Positions 11,075 to 19,636 of a DNA stretch of 64,000 bases are shown here, piece after piece. The notes beneath the pieces are model-generated. The model was given only the letters and a program-made list of their open reading frames with translations, made no database searches and was not told the origin of the DNA. Source of the DNA: Piscinibacter sp. (GTDB taxonomy: Bacteria > Pseudomonadota > Gammaproteobacteria > Burkholderiales > Burkholderiaceae_C); assembly GCA_016706565.1 (NCBI GenBank), contig JADJJI010000006.1:1-64000 (forward strand), in the 5' to 3' direction. The translations under genes were made by a program, and so were the position numbers. Numbering within the stretch: position 1 is the stretch's first letter; each line of letters opens with the position of its first letter.

Positions 11075-11370
11075 CGCGCCGCTCCCGAAGCACTCGCCGA
11101 AGCGGCACGCGCATAGGTCACGTACTGCGTGACGGCCGGCGTGGCATTGCGCATGGCCAGCTTGTCGCGCGCCAGGCGCTCCACCTTCAGCGGCGTCGAC
11201 TGGCCCTGGCGCTCGGCCTTCAGGCGCTCGTACTCGGTGTCCAGAGCCCGCTCCTCGTTGCGCGCCTGGTCGAGCTCGGCGAACAGGCGGCGCGAGTCGT
11301 AGGACACGCGCACCAGGTACACGCTGCTGGCCACCAGCATCACGAACAGCACGATGTTGACCCGGTTCAT
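11071..11370 (-). CDS. ftsL: Cell division protein FtsL
   Basis: Small bitopic divisome protein; with FtsB and FtsQ it activates FtsWI. 99 residues: a single N-terminal transmembrane helix (about 4-21) followed by a charged, coiled-coil-prone periplasmic stretch (about 24-80), the expected FtsL architecture. Sequence conservation is low in this family, so position between rsmH and ftsI is a large part of the evidence. Its ATG at 11368-11370 overlaps the rsmH stop (ATGA). Confidence 0.92.
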   Translation of the reverse strand: MNRVNIVLFVMLVASSVYLVRVSYDSRRLFAELDQARNEERALDTEYERLKAERQGQSTPLKVERLARDKLAMRNATPAVTQYVTYARAASASASGAAR

Positions 11371-12305
11371 GCCGGCACCTCGGTGCGCTCGGCCACGCGC
11401 ATCACCGCCGAGCGCGCGCGCGGGTTGGCACGCAGTTCCCCATAGGACGGCTTGATGCGGCCCAGCGCCTTCAGCCGGTGCGGCTGCTCGGGTGCGAACG
11501 GCGCACGCCGGTCGACCTCGCTGCGGCTTTCGCGGGCGATGAAGGTCTTCACGATGCGGTCTTCCAGCGAGTGAAAGCTGATCACGACCAGGCGTCCCGA
11601 TGGATGGAGCAGTTCGACTCCCGACTTCAGGCCTTGTTCGAGCTCCTCAAGCTCGGCGTTGACGTGAATCCGAAGGCCTTGAAATGTGCGCGTTGCAGGG
11701 TCCTGGCCCGGTTCGCGGGTTTTGACCGCACGAGCCACGACTTCGGAAAGCTCCCCAGTGGTTCGAACAGGGTTCCCGCCTTCGCGCCGAGCAACAAGCG
11801 CCTTTGCAATCTGTACAGCAAACCGTTCTTCCCCATGGTCACGAATCACCTCTGCGATGTGGCGCTCGTCGGCGCGGGCCAGAAAGTCCGCTGCGCTCTC
11901 GCCGCGGGTCGGATCCATGCGCATGTCCAGCGGCGCCTCGAAGCGGAAGCTGAAGCCGCGCGCGGGGTTGTCGATCTGCGGCGAACTCACGCCCAGGTCG
12001 AGCAGAAGGCCGTCGATGCCCGCCACGCCGAGATCCGCCAGCGTCTGCGACATCGCGCCGAAGCGTGCGTGGTGGATCGAGAAGCGCGCATCCGAGATGC
12101 CCGAGCGGGCCGCGGCCACCGCCTCCGGGTCGCGGTCGAAGGCGATCAGCCGGCCGCTCGGCGACAGCCGCTCCAGCAACGCGCGCGAGTGCCCGCCGCG
12201 GCCGAAGGTGCCGTCCACGTACACACCGTCCGGCGTGGTCAGAAGCGCGTCGATCGCTTCGGCCAGCAGGACAGTGGTGTGTTGCCATTGACCGCCGCTG
12301 TCCAT
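11367..12305 (-). CDS. rsmH: 16S rRNA (cytosine(1402)-N(4))-methyltransferase
   Basis: SAM-dependent N4-methylation of C1402 in the 16S rRNA decoding centre. 312 residues. The SAM site shows [14 protein letters not shown] (31-44); [21 protein letters not shown] and [11 protein letters not shown] are RsmH hallmarks. The ATG at 12303-12305 overlaps the mraZ stop (TGATG). Odd feature: codons for roughly residues 147-238 use many A/T-ending and rare codons, unlike the rest of this gene and its neighbours, although the protein reads through normally. Confidence 0.96.
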   Translation of the reverse strand: MDSGGQWQHTTVLLAEAIDALLTTPDGVYVDGTFGRGGHSRALLERLSPSGRLIAFDRDPEAVAAARSGISDARFSIHHARFGAMSQTLADLGVAGIDGLLLDLGVSSPQIDNPARGFSFRFEAPLDMRMDPTRGESAADFLARADERHIAEVIRDHGEERFAVQIAKALVARREGGNPVRTTGELSEVVARAVKTREPGQDPATRTFQGLRIHVNAELEELEQGLKSGVELLHPSGRLVVISFHSLEDRIVKTFIARESRSEVDRRAPFAPEQPHRLKALGRIKPSYGELRANPRARSAVMRVAERTEVPA

Positions 12306-12745
12306 CAGAGGATAAAGTTGCGGATCGACTCAGGCATCGGCGACGCGGTGACCAGGGCTTCCTGGTCGAGGTAGCGCCGCTTGTCCCACAACTCCAGGCA
12401 ACTGCCCATGCCCAGCATGATCACGTCACGCGACAGGTCGGCGAACTCCCGCAGTTCCGGCGCGATCAGCATGCGCGACGAGCCATCGATCTCGATCTCG
12501 GTCGCGTTGCCGATGAACAGGCGCCGCCAGCCGGCGGATTCCATCGGCAGGGCCGCCACGCGCGCCGCAAAGTCTTCCCACGCGGCCGGCGGAAACACCA
12601 GCAGGCAGCCATGCGGATGCTTGGTGACGGTGAGCTTGGACACACCCATGGTCCCCAGAACTTCGCGATGGCGAGCGGGCATGGCGACGCGCCCCTTGCT
12701 GTCCAGGGTCAGGTCCGCAGGGCCCTGAAAACCAATGTTCGCCAC
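12305..12745 (-). CDS. mraZ: Transcriptional regulator MraZ
   Basis: DNA-binding protein that in E. coli represses the dcw operon by binding repeats just upstream of its own gene. 146 residues with two SpoVT/AbrB-like MraZ halves: [16 protein letters not shown] (13-28) and [19 protein letters not shown]. It begins with GTG at 12743-12745. The next gene rsmH starts inside its stop codon. Confidence 0.94.
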   Translation of the reverse strand: MANIGFQGPADLTLDSKGRVAMPARHREVLGTMGVSKLTVTKHPHGCLLVFPPAAWEDFAARVAALPMESAGWRRLFIGNATEIEIDGSSRMLIAPELREFADLSRDVIMLGMGSCLELWDKRRYLDQEALVTASPMPESIRNFIL

Positions 12746-12775
12746 AAAAACCCACTAAAGTGCACTTTGCGCCAC
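12743..12775 (-). promoter_or_regulatory. MraZ operator: direct repeats with 10-bp period
   Basis: Read on the minus strand, GTG-cored boxes start at 12775, 12765, 12755 and 12745, exactly 10 bp apart: GTGG, GTGC, GTGG, and a fourth box that is the mraZ start codon (GTGG). MraZ proteins are known to bind TGGG-type direct repeats spaced so that boxes recur every 10 bp. Position, spacing and sequence all fit autoregulation. Confidence 0.72.
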
Positions 12776-12803
12776 TTTAGCGGATGGGACTTGGCCGGGT
12801 CAA
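12774..12803 (-). promoter_or_regulatory. Candidate sigma70 promoter of the dcw operon
   Basis: Minus-strand -35 TTGACC (12798-12803) and -10 TAAAGT (12774-12779) with an 18-bp spacer. The -10 abuts the first MraZ box, which would let MraZ block polymerase. An A/T-rich stretch lies upstream (about 12805-12895). The -10 is only a moderate match. Confidence 0.45.
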
Positions 12804-12939
12804 CGAAGTTGTAAAGAAAAATCAGTGAAATCAATCACTTAGCGCTGTTATTTGAGGCAGCATCGCGTAATAACTCTTTCAAAAACAAGGACCTGCGCGA
12901 GGCACTGAAAGTGAACACTGAGGTTGAAGCCCCAACGAA

Positions 12940-12961
12940 AGGGCCGCCCGCAGGCGGCCCT
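12940..12961 (-). terminator. Intrinsic terminator-like hairpin after the chemoreceptor gene
   Basis: A 9-bp perfect stem, AGGGCCGCC (12940-12948) with GGCGGCCCT (12953-12961), and a 4-nt loop. On the minus strand it lies 20 nt after the chemoreceptor stop and is followed by a weak T-rich run. Confidence 0.65.
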
Positions 12962-12980
12962 CGTTTCAGGGGGGTGCTGT

Positions 12981-14546
12981 TCAGGCGGCGGCCAAATCCC
13001 CGGCCCGGAAGATCCTTACCGCCTCGGCCACCACTTCCGCCTGGCCGCTGAGCGAGCTGGCCGCAGCGGACAGTTCTTCCACCATCGCCGCGTTCTGCTG
13101 CGTCAGGGTGTCGAGGTTGGCCACCGCGGCATTGACCTGGATGACGCCCGTGGACTGCTGCTCGGACGCCATGCTGATGTCCGACACCAGTTGCGTGACG
13201 CGCTGCACGGCGTCCAGCGTCTGCTGGACCGTGGCCCCGGTGTCGCCGACGAGTTTGGTGCCCGCTGCGACCTTGTGCGCCGAGTCCTCGATCAGGCCCT
13301 TGATCTCGCGTGCTGCGCCGCTGGTGCGCTGTGCGAGTTGCCGCACCTCGGCGGCCACCACGGCGAAGCCGCGTCCGGCCTCGCCGGCCCGGGCCGCTTC
13401 CACGGCGGCATTGAGCGCCAGGATGTTGGTCTGGAACGAGATTCCATCGATCACGCCGATGATTTCGACGATGCGCCCGGACGATTGCTTGATCTCGTCC
13501 ATGCGCCGCATCGCATCGCCGGCCGAGGTACCGGTGCGCCGCGCCACGTCGGTGGCCTGCTGCGCTAGGTCGGCAGCGGTGCGCGCCGCATCGGCGTTCT
13601 GACGGATCGTCGCCGTGATCTCTTCCAGCGCCGCCGCGGTCTGCTGCAGGTTGCTGGCCTGCGATTCGGTGCGCGAGCTCAGGTCGTGGTTGCCGCTGGC
13701 GATCTCGTGCGAGGCGGTGTGGATTCCCTCGACCTCGCGGCGCACGTCGCCAACGATCGCCTGCAGGTTCACGTTGAGTTGCGCCAGGCCTCGCATCAGG
13801 CGGCCCACCTCGTCGAGGCGGCCTGCCTCCGCGGAGGGCGACAGGTCACCGGCGGCCATGCGGTTGGCCGTCGCCGTCGCCTCGCGCAACGGCGCGACAC
13901 ACAGTGCGCGCACCATCAGTCCGCTAGCGATTGACGCCACGGCAACTGCGGCCGACACCGGCAGCGCGGCGGCACCCGCCATCACCGCCACGGCGCCGAC
14001 GAGCAGCGGCGCCGCGCCCGCCGCCAGGCCGATGCGCGCACCGAAGCCCGGGCGAAGATAGCGATTCATCCAGCCGCCGACATTGCGCAACACCACCTCG
14101 CCGCTCTGCAAGGTCGTGACGAGTCGCTGCGCAGACGCTTCCTCGCGCATGCGGGCATACAGTGCCTCGGCGGCGTCCACCTCGGCGCGTGCCGGCTTGG
14201 TGCGCACCGACATGTAGCCGGTGATGCTGCCGTGTTCGATGACAGGCGTGACGTTCGCGCGCACCCAGTAGTGGTCGCCGTTCTTGCGGCGGTTCTTGAC
14301 CAGCGCCGTCCAGGGCTGCCCGGCCTTCAGCGTGTCCCACATGTCACGGAACGCCTCGGCCGGCATGTCGGGGTGGCGGATCAGGTTGTGCGGCTGGCCG
14401 ATCAACTCGTCGCGTTCATAACCGCTGACGGCAACGAAGCCGGGGTTGCAGTAGGTGATGCGGCTCTTCAGGTCGGTGGTCGATACCAGCGTCGAACCGT
14501 CGTCGATGACGAACTCCCGCTGCGTGACGGTCCCGGTTCTTCTCAC
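12981..14546 (-). CDS. PAS-domain methyl-accepting chemotaxis protein (Aer-like)
   Basis: Signal transducer likely sensing redox or oxygen and controlling CheA. 521 residues: N-terminal PAS domain (about 10-115) with [13 protein letters not shown] and [12 protein letters not shown], a hydrophobic hairpin (about 170-212), a HAMP-like segment, and a long cytoplasmic MCP domain whose tip contains [20 protein letters not shown]. There is no periplasmic ligand-binding domain, the Aer arrangement. The start is GTG at 14544-14546. The terminal sequence lacks an obvious CheR-docking pentapeptide. The ligand, probably FAD if truly Aer-like, cannot be proved from sequence. Confidence 0.9.
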   Translation of the reverse strand: MRRTGTVTQREFVIDDGSTLVSTTDLKSRITYCNPGFVAVSGYERDELIGQPHNLIRHPDMPAEAFRDMWDTLKAGQPWTALVKNRRKNGDHYWVRANVTPVIEHGSITGYMSVRTKPARAEVDAAEALYARMREEASAQRLVTTLQSGEVVLRNVGGWMNRYLRPGFGARIGLAAGAAPLLVGAVAVMAGAAALPVSAAVAVASIASGLMVRALCVAPLREATATANRMAAGDLSPSAEAGRLDEVGRLMRGLAQLNVNLQAIVGDVRREVEGIHTASHEIASGNHDLSSRTESQASNLQQTAAALEEITATIRQNADAARTAADLAQQATDVARRTGTSAGDAMRRMDEIKQSSGRIVEIIGVIDGISFQTNILALNAAVEAARAGEAGRGFAVVAAEVRQLAQRTSGAAREIKGLIEDSAHKVAAGTKLVGDTGATVQQTLDAVQRVTQLVSDISMASEQQSTGVIQVNAAVANLDTLTQQNAAMVEELSAAASSLSGQAEVVAEAVRIFRAGDLAAA

Positions 14547-14676
14547 GGCGATTCCTCGAACGGCAGATGTGCCTGAGGAACATTTCGGCCAGTCGGCCGG
14601 ACACTGGAGGACCGATTCGTCGGTGCCGCCTCAAGAACGCCTGCGGCCTGACCGGAGTCAAGCCACCGCGCCACGA

Positions 14677-15255
14677 CTAGAACAAATTCACGCCGATCAG
14701 CCAGCGGTGCCCGCCCATCACGAACAGCCCGTAGATGGCGAGGCCGCCGAGCAGTGCGATCACGTCGTTCAGCGGGCCGGCCGGCGCGCCGGGCACAGCG
14801 CGTGCCACCCGACGCTTCATCGAGATGCGGTCGGCCACCGCCCAGGCGAGGAAGCCGCCAAACAGCAGCACGTCGGCGAGGTTGCCGTTGGCCAGCAGGT
14901 GCGCCGTGGCCCACAGCTTGGTGGCCAGCAGCATCGGGTGCTTCGCTGCCGACTTGATGCGCCCGGGCAGGTAGGCGGCCAGCAGCAGCACGAACACCGG
15001 CAGCATGAGCAGCAGCGCGACGTGGCGCAGTGCCGTGGGCGGCGTGTAGAGCGCCACCGGCGCCTGCCGCGCCTGGCCGTACCCGTAGATCAGCAGGGCA
15101 AAGCCGGCGATGGACAGCAGCGAATAGATGCCCTTCCAGGCGTTCTCGCCGCGTTGCGCCACCTGCGCGTCGCGCCAGGCCGGCGCGAAGATCGACACCG
15201 AGTGCAGGCCGAGGAAGATCAGCAGGCCGAGGATCAACAGGGTCATGTCGCGCAT
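14677..15255 (-). CDS. NnrU family membrane protein
   Basis: 192 residues with about five hydrophobic helices. The opening LLILGLLIFLGLHSVSIFAP and the KSAAKHPMLLATKLWATAHLLANG segment match the NnrU/isoprenylcysteine-methyltransferase-like membrane family. NnrU was named from a nitric oxide reductase region in denitrifiers, but its biochemical role is unknown and no denitrification genes occur here. Start could be the ATG at 15253-15255 or the one three codons in. Confidence 0.8.
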   Translation of the reverse strand: MRDMTLLILGLLIFLGLHSVSIFAPAWRDAQVAQRGENAWKGIYSLLSIAGFALLIYGYGQARQAPVALYTPPTALRHVALLLMLPVFVLLLAAYLPGRIKSAAKHPMLLATKLWATAHLLANGNLADVLLFGGFLAWAVADRISMKRRVARAVPGAPAGPLNDVIALLGGLAIYGLFVMGGHRWLIGVNLF

Positions 15256-15287
15256 CCGTGAATGGGGATGCGCGGGAGTCTAGACGC

Positions 15288-16391
15288 TCAGTTCGATTCC
15301 TTGATCAATCGCCCCGAGGCCGACTGGATCGGCCGCGCGTTCATCGGGTACAGGCGCGAGAAGATCGCGATCTGCTCCTGCGAGATCGACACCGGCTGCT
15401 TCATCACCATCCACAGCACGCCCTCGCTACACGGCGGCGTGGTCAGCGAGCCCATGTAGGTGAAGTAGCTGCGCTCGGGCGGCAGCAGCGCGTTGAGATC
15501 GAGCGAGCCCTTGGCCGGCACCTCGTCGCCCTTCTCGAGCGGCAGGTTGTTCCAGACGGTCTGAACGATCGGCTGCGCGCTGCCGCGGTCGAGCAGCACG
15601 GCGACGACGGCCAGGCGGCCTTCGGCGTCCTTGTGCACGAGGTGCGCCACCATGTCGAACTGGCGGCCGTCGATGCGCTCTTCCGACGGGCGATGGAAGT
15701 GGAACTGCACGAGGTCGTAGCGCCGCCCCATCACCTCGATCGAGTTGCCGGCCGCCACGTTGACCTGCACCGTGTGGCCGTTGTCGATGACACGGAAGCC
15801 GCTGGGCCGGTAGTCGAACTGCACCGGATCGAGCTGCACCTTGATGCCTTCGCGGATGTCGATCGGGCTTTGCCGCGTGCCGGTGGAGCACTTGGCGAAT
15901 TCGGGTTTCATGGCGCCCCAGCCTGACGGGCCGCCGGCGCCTTCGTAGCTCCAGTGCGCGGCGTGGCCGGCCTCTGGCGCGCCTGGCGCGTCGTGCGCAG
16001 CGGCGGCGCGCGGCCTCGGCGCCGCGGCACGGGCGGCATGGGCCGCGGCGGCGGCCGTGGCGGCCGGCGCATGCCCGGGCTCGGCGCTTGCCCGCGCAGC
16101 CACGCGCACCACGTTCGGGTTGCTCGGTGCCGCCTTGGTGGCGCCCAGCTTCTCGGCCAGGCGCTCGCGCAGCTTGTCCATCGGGTCTTGCGGCGGTTCG
16201 GCACGCACCACGGGCTTGGCCGGCTTGGCGTCGCTGGCGGACGCGGCCGGCGCTTCGGCGGCAGCCTTCTTCGCCGCGGCCGGCTTGGCGTCGTGGGCGT
16301 GGCTGTCGGAGGGCAGCGCGGGCAAGCTGGCGCCGGCGCAGAACATCGCGGCGATCAGGTGCGCCAGGTGCGGGGTGCGGATCTTGGGCAT
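15288..16391 (-). CDS. Alpha-class carbonic anhydrase with Ala/Lys-rich N-terminal extension
   Basis: Zinc enzyme interconverting CO2 and bicarbonate, probably periplasmic. The C-terminal ~220 residues are a complete alpha-CA: WSYEG start, QSPIDI, the zinc ligands in FHFHRPSEE and the third His in HLVHKD, and the active-site wall YMGSLTTPPCSEGV. A signal peptide (MPKIRTPHLAHLIAAM to about residue 30) precedes about 100 residues of Ala/Pro/Lys-rich low complexity. I chose the ATG at 16389-16391 because GAGGAG lies just upstream; a longer frame opens at 16430 without a ribosome site. Confidence 0.9.
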   Translation of the reverse strand: MPKIRTPHLAHLIAAMFCAGASLPALPSDSHAHDAKPAAAKKAAAEAPAASASDAKPAKPVVRAEPPQDPMDKLRERLAEKLGATKAAPSNPNVVRVAARASAEPGHAPAATAAAAAHAARAAAPRPRAAAAHDAPGAPEAGHAAHWSYEGAGGPSGWGAMKPEFAKCSTGTRQSPIDIREGIKVQLDPVQFDYRPSGFRVIDNGHTVQVNVAAGNSIEVMGRRYDLVQFHFHRPSEERIDGRQFDMVAHLVHKDAEGRLAVVAVLLDRGSAQPIVQTVWNNLPLEKGDEVPAKGSLDLNALLPPERSYFTYMGSLTTPPCSEGVLWMVMKQPVSISQEQIAIFSRLYPMNARPIQSASGRLIKESN

Positions 16392-16476
16392 GACAACGGT
16401 CTCCTCGGGCGCCACGAAGGCGCGGGGCATCGCTGTCTTATCGGCCGCGGCGACCGGCGCTTGAGCGTGGCGGCGC

Positions 16477-17682
16477 TCAGCTCACGTGCGGCTTGACCCA
16501 GATCCAGGCGACCACGCCGATGCTCATCATCAGCAGCGACGCCACCGCCAGCGAGACCGTGGAGTGCATCACCAGCGGCGCGATCACGCCGGCCACCAGG
16601 CCGTTGGCCAGGCTGCCCACGCAGGCCTGAAGCGAGCTGGCCATGCCGCGCCGGTCGGGCGCGAGGTCGAGCACCATCAGCGTCACCACCGGCACCATCA
16701 GCGCCCAGCCGAAGGCGAAGATGGCGATCGGCCACAGCGCCCACCAGGCCTGTGGCTCGAAGATCAGGTTGAGCGCCAGGTTGGTGAGCGAGATCGCCAC
16801 CATGATCACGAAGCCGTGGCGGATCTGGTGCTTGGGCTTGATGCGCCCGGCCAGCCGCCCCGACAGGAACGAGCCGGCCATGATGCCGGCGATGGTCAGC
16901 GTGAAGAACCAGAAGAACTGACCCGGCCCGAGGTGCAGCAGTTCGCCCAGGAACACCGGCGCCGACAGCACGTACAGGAACATGCCGTTGAACGGGATGC
17001 CGCTGGCCAGCGCGAGCATGAAGAAGCGCGGGTTCGAGACCAGCTGCCAGTAGCCGCGCAGCAGGTGCCGCGCATTGAACGGCTGGCGCTGCGAGTCGTG
17101 CAGCGTCTCGGGCAGCAGCTTCCAGTTGCCGATCCACAGCAGCACGCCCACGGCGGTGAGGAACCAGAAGATCGCGTGCCAGTTCACGTGCACGAACAGG
17201 AAGCCGCCGACCATCGGCGCGACCGCCGGCGCAACGCCGAAGTAGATCGTCACCTGCGACATCACGCGCTGCGCATCGGCGGGCGGGAACATGTCGCGGA
17301 TGACCGCGCGAGACACCACGATGCCCGCGCCGGCCGACATGCCCTGCACGGCGCGCCAGAACACCAGCGTTCCGATGTGTTCCGAAAGCGCGCAGCCGGC
17401 CGAGGCGACGGTGAAGGCGGCGATGCCCCACAGCACCACCGGCCGGCGGCCGAAGCTGTCGGACAGCGCGCCGTGGAACAGATTCATGATCGCGAAGCCG
17501 AACAGGTAGGCCGAGAGCGTCTGCTGCATCTCGGTGGGCGTGGCCCCGATCGACTGCGCGATGCCGGAAAAGGCCGGCAGGTAGGTGTCGATCGAGAACG
17601 GCCCTAGCATGCCCAGGCAGGCCAGCAGCAGCGCCAACGCCCAGCGCGGGGCGCGCCAGAGTGTGTGCGCGTCGGGATTCAT
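16477..17682 (-). CDS. Bcr/CflA-type multidrug MFS efflux transporter
   Basis: Twelve-helix major facilitator, probably a proton antiporter exporting drugs. 401 residues. Family marks are LGPFSIDTYLPAF near the first helix, the loop LSDSFGRRPVVLWG, and GAGIVVSRAVIRDMF in helix 5. I set the start at the ATG at 17680-17682, giving MNPDAHTLW. The open frame continues to 17820 but would run into rnpB, so the longer form is rejected. Substrate unknown. Confidence 0.9.
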   Translation of the reverse strand: MNPDAHTLWRAPRWALALLLACLGMLGPFSIDTYLPAFSGIAQSIGATPTEMQQTLSAYLFGFAIMNLFHGALSDSFGRRPVVLWGIAAFTVASAGCALSEHIGTLVFWRAVQGMSAGAGIVVSRAVIRDMFPPADAQRVMSQVTIYFGVAPAVAPMVGGFLFVHVNWHAIFWFLTAVGVLLWIGNWKLLPETLHDSQRQPFNARHLLRGYWQLVSNPRFFMLALASGIPFNGMFLYVLSAPVFLGELLHLGPGQFFWFFTLTIAGIMAGSFLSGRLAGRIKPKHQIRHGFVIMVAISLTNLALNLIFEPQAWWALWPIAIFAFGWALMVPVVTLMVLDLAPDRRGMASSLQACVGSLANGLVAGVIAPLVMHSTVSLAVASLLMMSIGVVAWIWVKPHVS

Positions 17683-17700
17683 GATCGGCTCGTGAATAGT

Positions 17701-18044
17701 GTGAAGCGGGCCGATAGGCCGGATTCTGTGCGGCGGGAGTCCTCTTTCGAGGCGCCCCGCCGTGACCGCCATTCCTCTGGGCCGCGCATCACTGCGCGGC
17801 TCGGTGCCACCTACCCGCACACTCCTCGGGCCGAATCATCGTGTGCCTATTCGGTGTTGCTGCGCGTAGAGATTGCCCGTTTCACCCGATGCCCCTCTTG
17901 CGAAGGACACCGACTCGTCTCTGTTGCTCTGATCCTCGGCTCGCGCCGGACAGCCGTTAGCTGCTACGCCGCCCTGTGCAGTCCGGACCTTCCTCCCGTG
18001 CAACCTTTCGGATCCTGCACCGGCGGCGGTCTGGCCCGCTTCAC
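17701..18044 (-). ncRNA. rnpB: RNase P RNA, bacterial class A
   Basis: About 344 nt. The ends pair: GTGAAGCGGGCC at the 5' end and GGCCCGCTTCAC at the 3' end. Conserved core elements are visible on the minus strand: GAGGAAGGTCCGGACTGCAC near the 5' end, the ACAGAATCCGGCCTATCGG 3' strand, and GGGTAGGTGGCACCGAG in the middle. It is the catalytic RNA that trims tRNA 5' leaders. Ends are inferred from pairing and may be off by a few nt. It lies 8 nt after the DUF3025-like gene. Confidence 0.95.
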
Positions 18045-18051
18045 GGGGTGG

Positions 18052-18057
18052 ATTATC
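18052..18057 (-). promoter_or_regulatory. Candidate -10 of rnpB overlapping a stop codon
   Basis: The hexamer GATAAT lies 7 nt upstream of the rnpB 5' end on the minus strand and contains the TAA stop of the preceding gene. No good -35 hexamer is seen at 16-18 bp, so the assignment rests on the -10 and its spacing. Confidence 0.45.
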
Positions 18058-18775
18058 CCCGCGCCGGGCGGAACACGTCGGCGTCGTCGTAGAAGCCCGG
18101 GTTTTCGTTGGCCGGCCACCAGCCGGGCACACCGAGCACGGGCAGCGGCAGGAAGGGCTTGGCCGACCACGACGCCGCGGTGATGCCGTTCACGTTGACC
18201 ACCTCATCGGGCGACACCCACAGGTGCGCCGTGATGGCCTTGCGCGGCTGCACCAGTTTCTCCAGCAAGGCATGTCCGACCACGGTCAGCCGCGCCTGCG
18301 ACCACAAGGCACGCTGGGTGACGAACAGCGCGTGCCAGTCGCGCCGCTGCAGCGCCTGCATCAGCTCGCCGGGCGCCTGCCACCAGGCGCCGTTCTCGTC
18401 GAACAGGGTCAGTGCATCGCGCACGGGCCCGCGCTGCGCGGCAATGCCTTCGGCGGCGATGTGCGCCGCATGCAGTTCGTTCAAGCGCCTCTTGAGCAAC
18501 GGAAAGCGCAGCCACACCAGGCCATTGAAGAGGTCGTGCAGGTTGTCGCGCGTGGGCACGCGGCCGGTGCGGCGGATGAAGGCCTCGTAGGCTTCGCCGT
18601 CGGGCAATTCGGCCTGCGGCACGAAGCGCAGCTCGCGGCCCGCCGAATCCAGAGCCGCGGCGACGCTGTCGCCCTGCGCGAGCCGCTGCAGCACCGGCGC
18701 CGCAACCTCGACATAGGGCGCCAGCCAGGCAACCCGCCAATCGATGGCAGGCCAGCCCTCCCCGCCCGCGGCCAT
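18053..18775 (-). CDS. DUF3025 family protein of unknown function
   Basis: 240 residues, soluble, no signal peptide or membrane helix. The middle has NLHDLFNGLVWLRFP (about 78-92), LFDENGAW and LVQPRKAITAHLWV, which I recognise as the DUF3025 family common in betaproteobacteria. No catalytic motif can be named. Its ATG overlaps the stop of the upstream NYN gene (TGATG), so the two are translationally coupled. The stop lies 8 nt before rnpB. Confidence 0.8.
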   Translation of the reverse strand: MAAGGEGWPAIDWRVAWLAPYVEVAAPVLQRLAQGDSVAAALDSAGRELRFVPQAELPDGEAYEAFIRRTGRVPTRDNLHDLFNGLVWLRFPLLKRRLNELHAAHIAAEGIAAQRGPVRDALTLFDENGAWWQAPGELMQALQRRDWHALFVTQRALWSQARLTVVGHALLEKLVQPRKAITAHLWVSPDEVVNVNGITAASWSAKPFLPLPVLGVPGWWPANENPGFYDDADVFRPARG

Positions 18776-19626
18776 CAGCCGCGCGCAGCGGCCTTGGCTT
18801 GCCGCTTGTCGCGCAGCACGAACTGCGTGCCGCGGCGGTCCATGTCGAACAGCTGCGTCGCCTCGATCAGGTCGATCAGCTTGCGGTAACCGTAGTTGCG
18901 CGGGTCGAACGAGGCCTGGTTGCCGATCTGCTGGCCCACCGAACCCAGCGGCGACCAGCCGTCCTCGCCCGCTGCGGATTCGACGGCATTGCGCAGCAGC
19001 GTGACGAGCCGCGCGTCCTGCTTGAGCGCTGCGGTGTCGAACCGCGATGGCGCGGCATCGAGCTCGATGTCGACGGTTGCCGGCGCCGCCGCCGGCTCGG
19101 CCTTCTTGCCGTTGCGCGGCTTGCGGCCCGAGGCCGGTTTGCCGCGCGCCGCCTTCTCGCCCTCGTCGGTCTCGGCCGCGGCACCGGCGCCGCCCAGGTG
19201 CTCGAGGAACAGGAAGCGCGAACAGGCGTTCACGAAAGGCATCGGCGTCTTCTGCGCGCCGAAGCCGAACACCTGCGCGCCCTTGGCCCGCAGGTGCATC
19301 ACCAGCGGCGTGAAGTCGCTGTCCGACGAGACGATGCCGAAGGCGTCGGGGCTGTCGCTGTAGAGCAGGTCCAGCGCGTCGATCACCAGGCCCATGTCGG
19401 TGGCGTTCTTGCCCTTGGTGTAGTCGAACTGCTGGATCGGGCGGATGGCGTACTCGTGCAGCACGTTCTCCCAGCCCTTCAGGCCATCCTTCTTCCAGTT
19501 GCCGTAGGCGCGGCGCACGTTGACGACGCCGAGCTTGGCCAGCTCGGCCAGGATCACGTCGATCTTGCTCGAGGGCGAGTTGTCGGCGTCGATGAGCAGC
19601 GCGATGCGGGGTTGTTTCTCGATCAT
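18775..19626 (-). CDS. NYN domain putative ribonuclease with C-terminal OST-HTH/LOTUS domain
   Basis: 283 residues from MIEKQPR. The N-terminal NYN (PIN-like) domain, residues 1-150, has the acidic sites LLIDADNSP, KNATDMGLVIDALDLL and GIVSSDSDFTPLVMHLR, matching the Asp cluster that binds metal in NYN nucleases. A Lys/Ala-rich linker (about 160-200) leads to a LOTUS/OST-HTH domain (about 205-275, SVGQQIGNQASFDPRNYGYR). The LOTUS fold binds RNA in other proteins. The RNA substrate is unknown. It lies between pyrC (10-nt gap) and the DUF3025-like gene, with rnpB beyond. An upstream in-frame extension overlaps pyrC and is rejected. Confidence 0.88.
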   Translation of the reverse strand: MIEKQPRIALLIDADNSPSSKIDVILAELAKLGVVNVRRAYGNWKKDGLKGWENVLHEYAIRPIQQFDYTKGKNATDMGLVIDALDLLYSDSPDAFGIVSSDSDFTPLVMHLRAKGAQVFGFGAQKTPMPFVNACSRFLFLEHLGGAGAAAETDEGEKAARGKPASGRKPRNGKKAEPAAAPATVDIELDAAPSRFDTAALKQDARLVTLLRNAVESAAGEDGWSPLGSVGQQIGNQASFDPRNYGYRKLIDLIEATQLFDMDRRGTQFVLRDKRQAKAAARG

Positions 19627-19636
19627 GGACGGCCTT

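Noticed and set aside
11627..11842. A separate 71-residue minus-strand ORF inside rsmH ([11 protein letters not shown]...)
   Set aside because: It overlaps intact rsmH codons in another frame with no ribosome site; the atypical codon use of this stretch is reported as a finding instead.
17683..17820. 46-residue N-terminal extension of the Bcr/CflA transporter
   Set aside because: It overlaps the rnpB RNA and lacks similarity to the family; the ATG at 17682 gives a normal N-terminus.
17665..18183. Plus-strand frame across rnpB
   Set aside because: The region is a structural RNA read on the minus strand; the frame is incidental.
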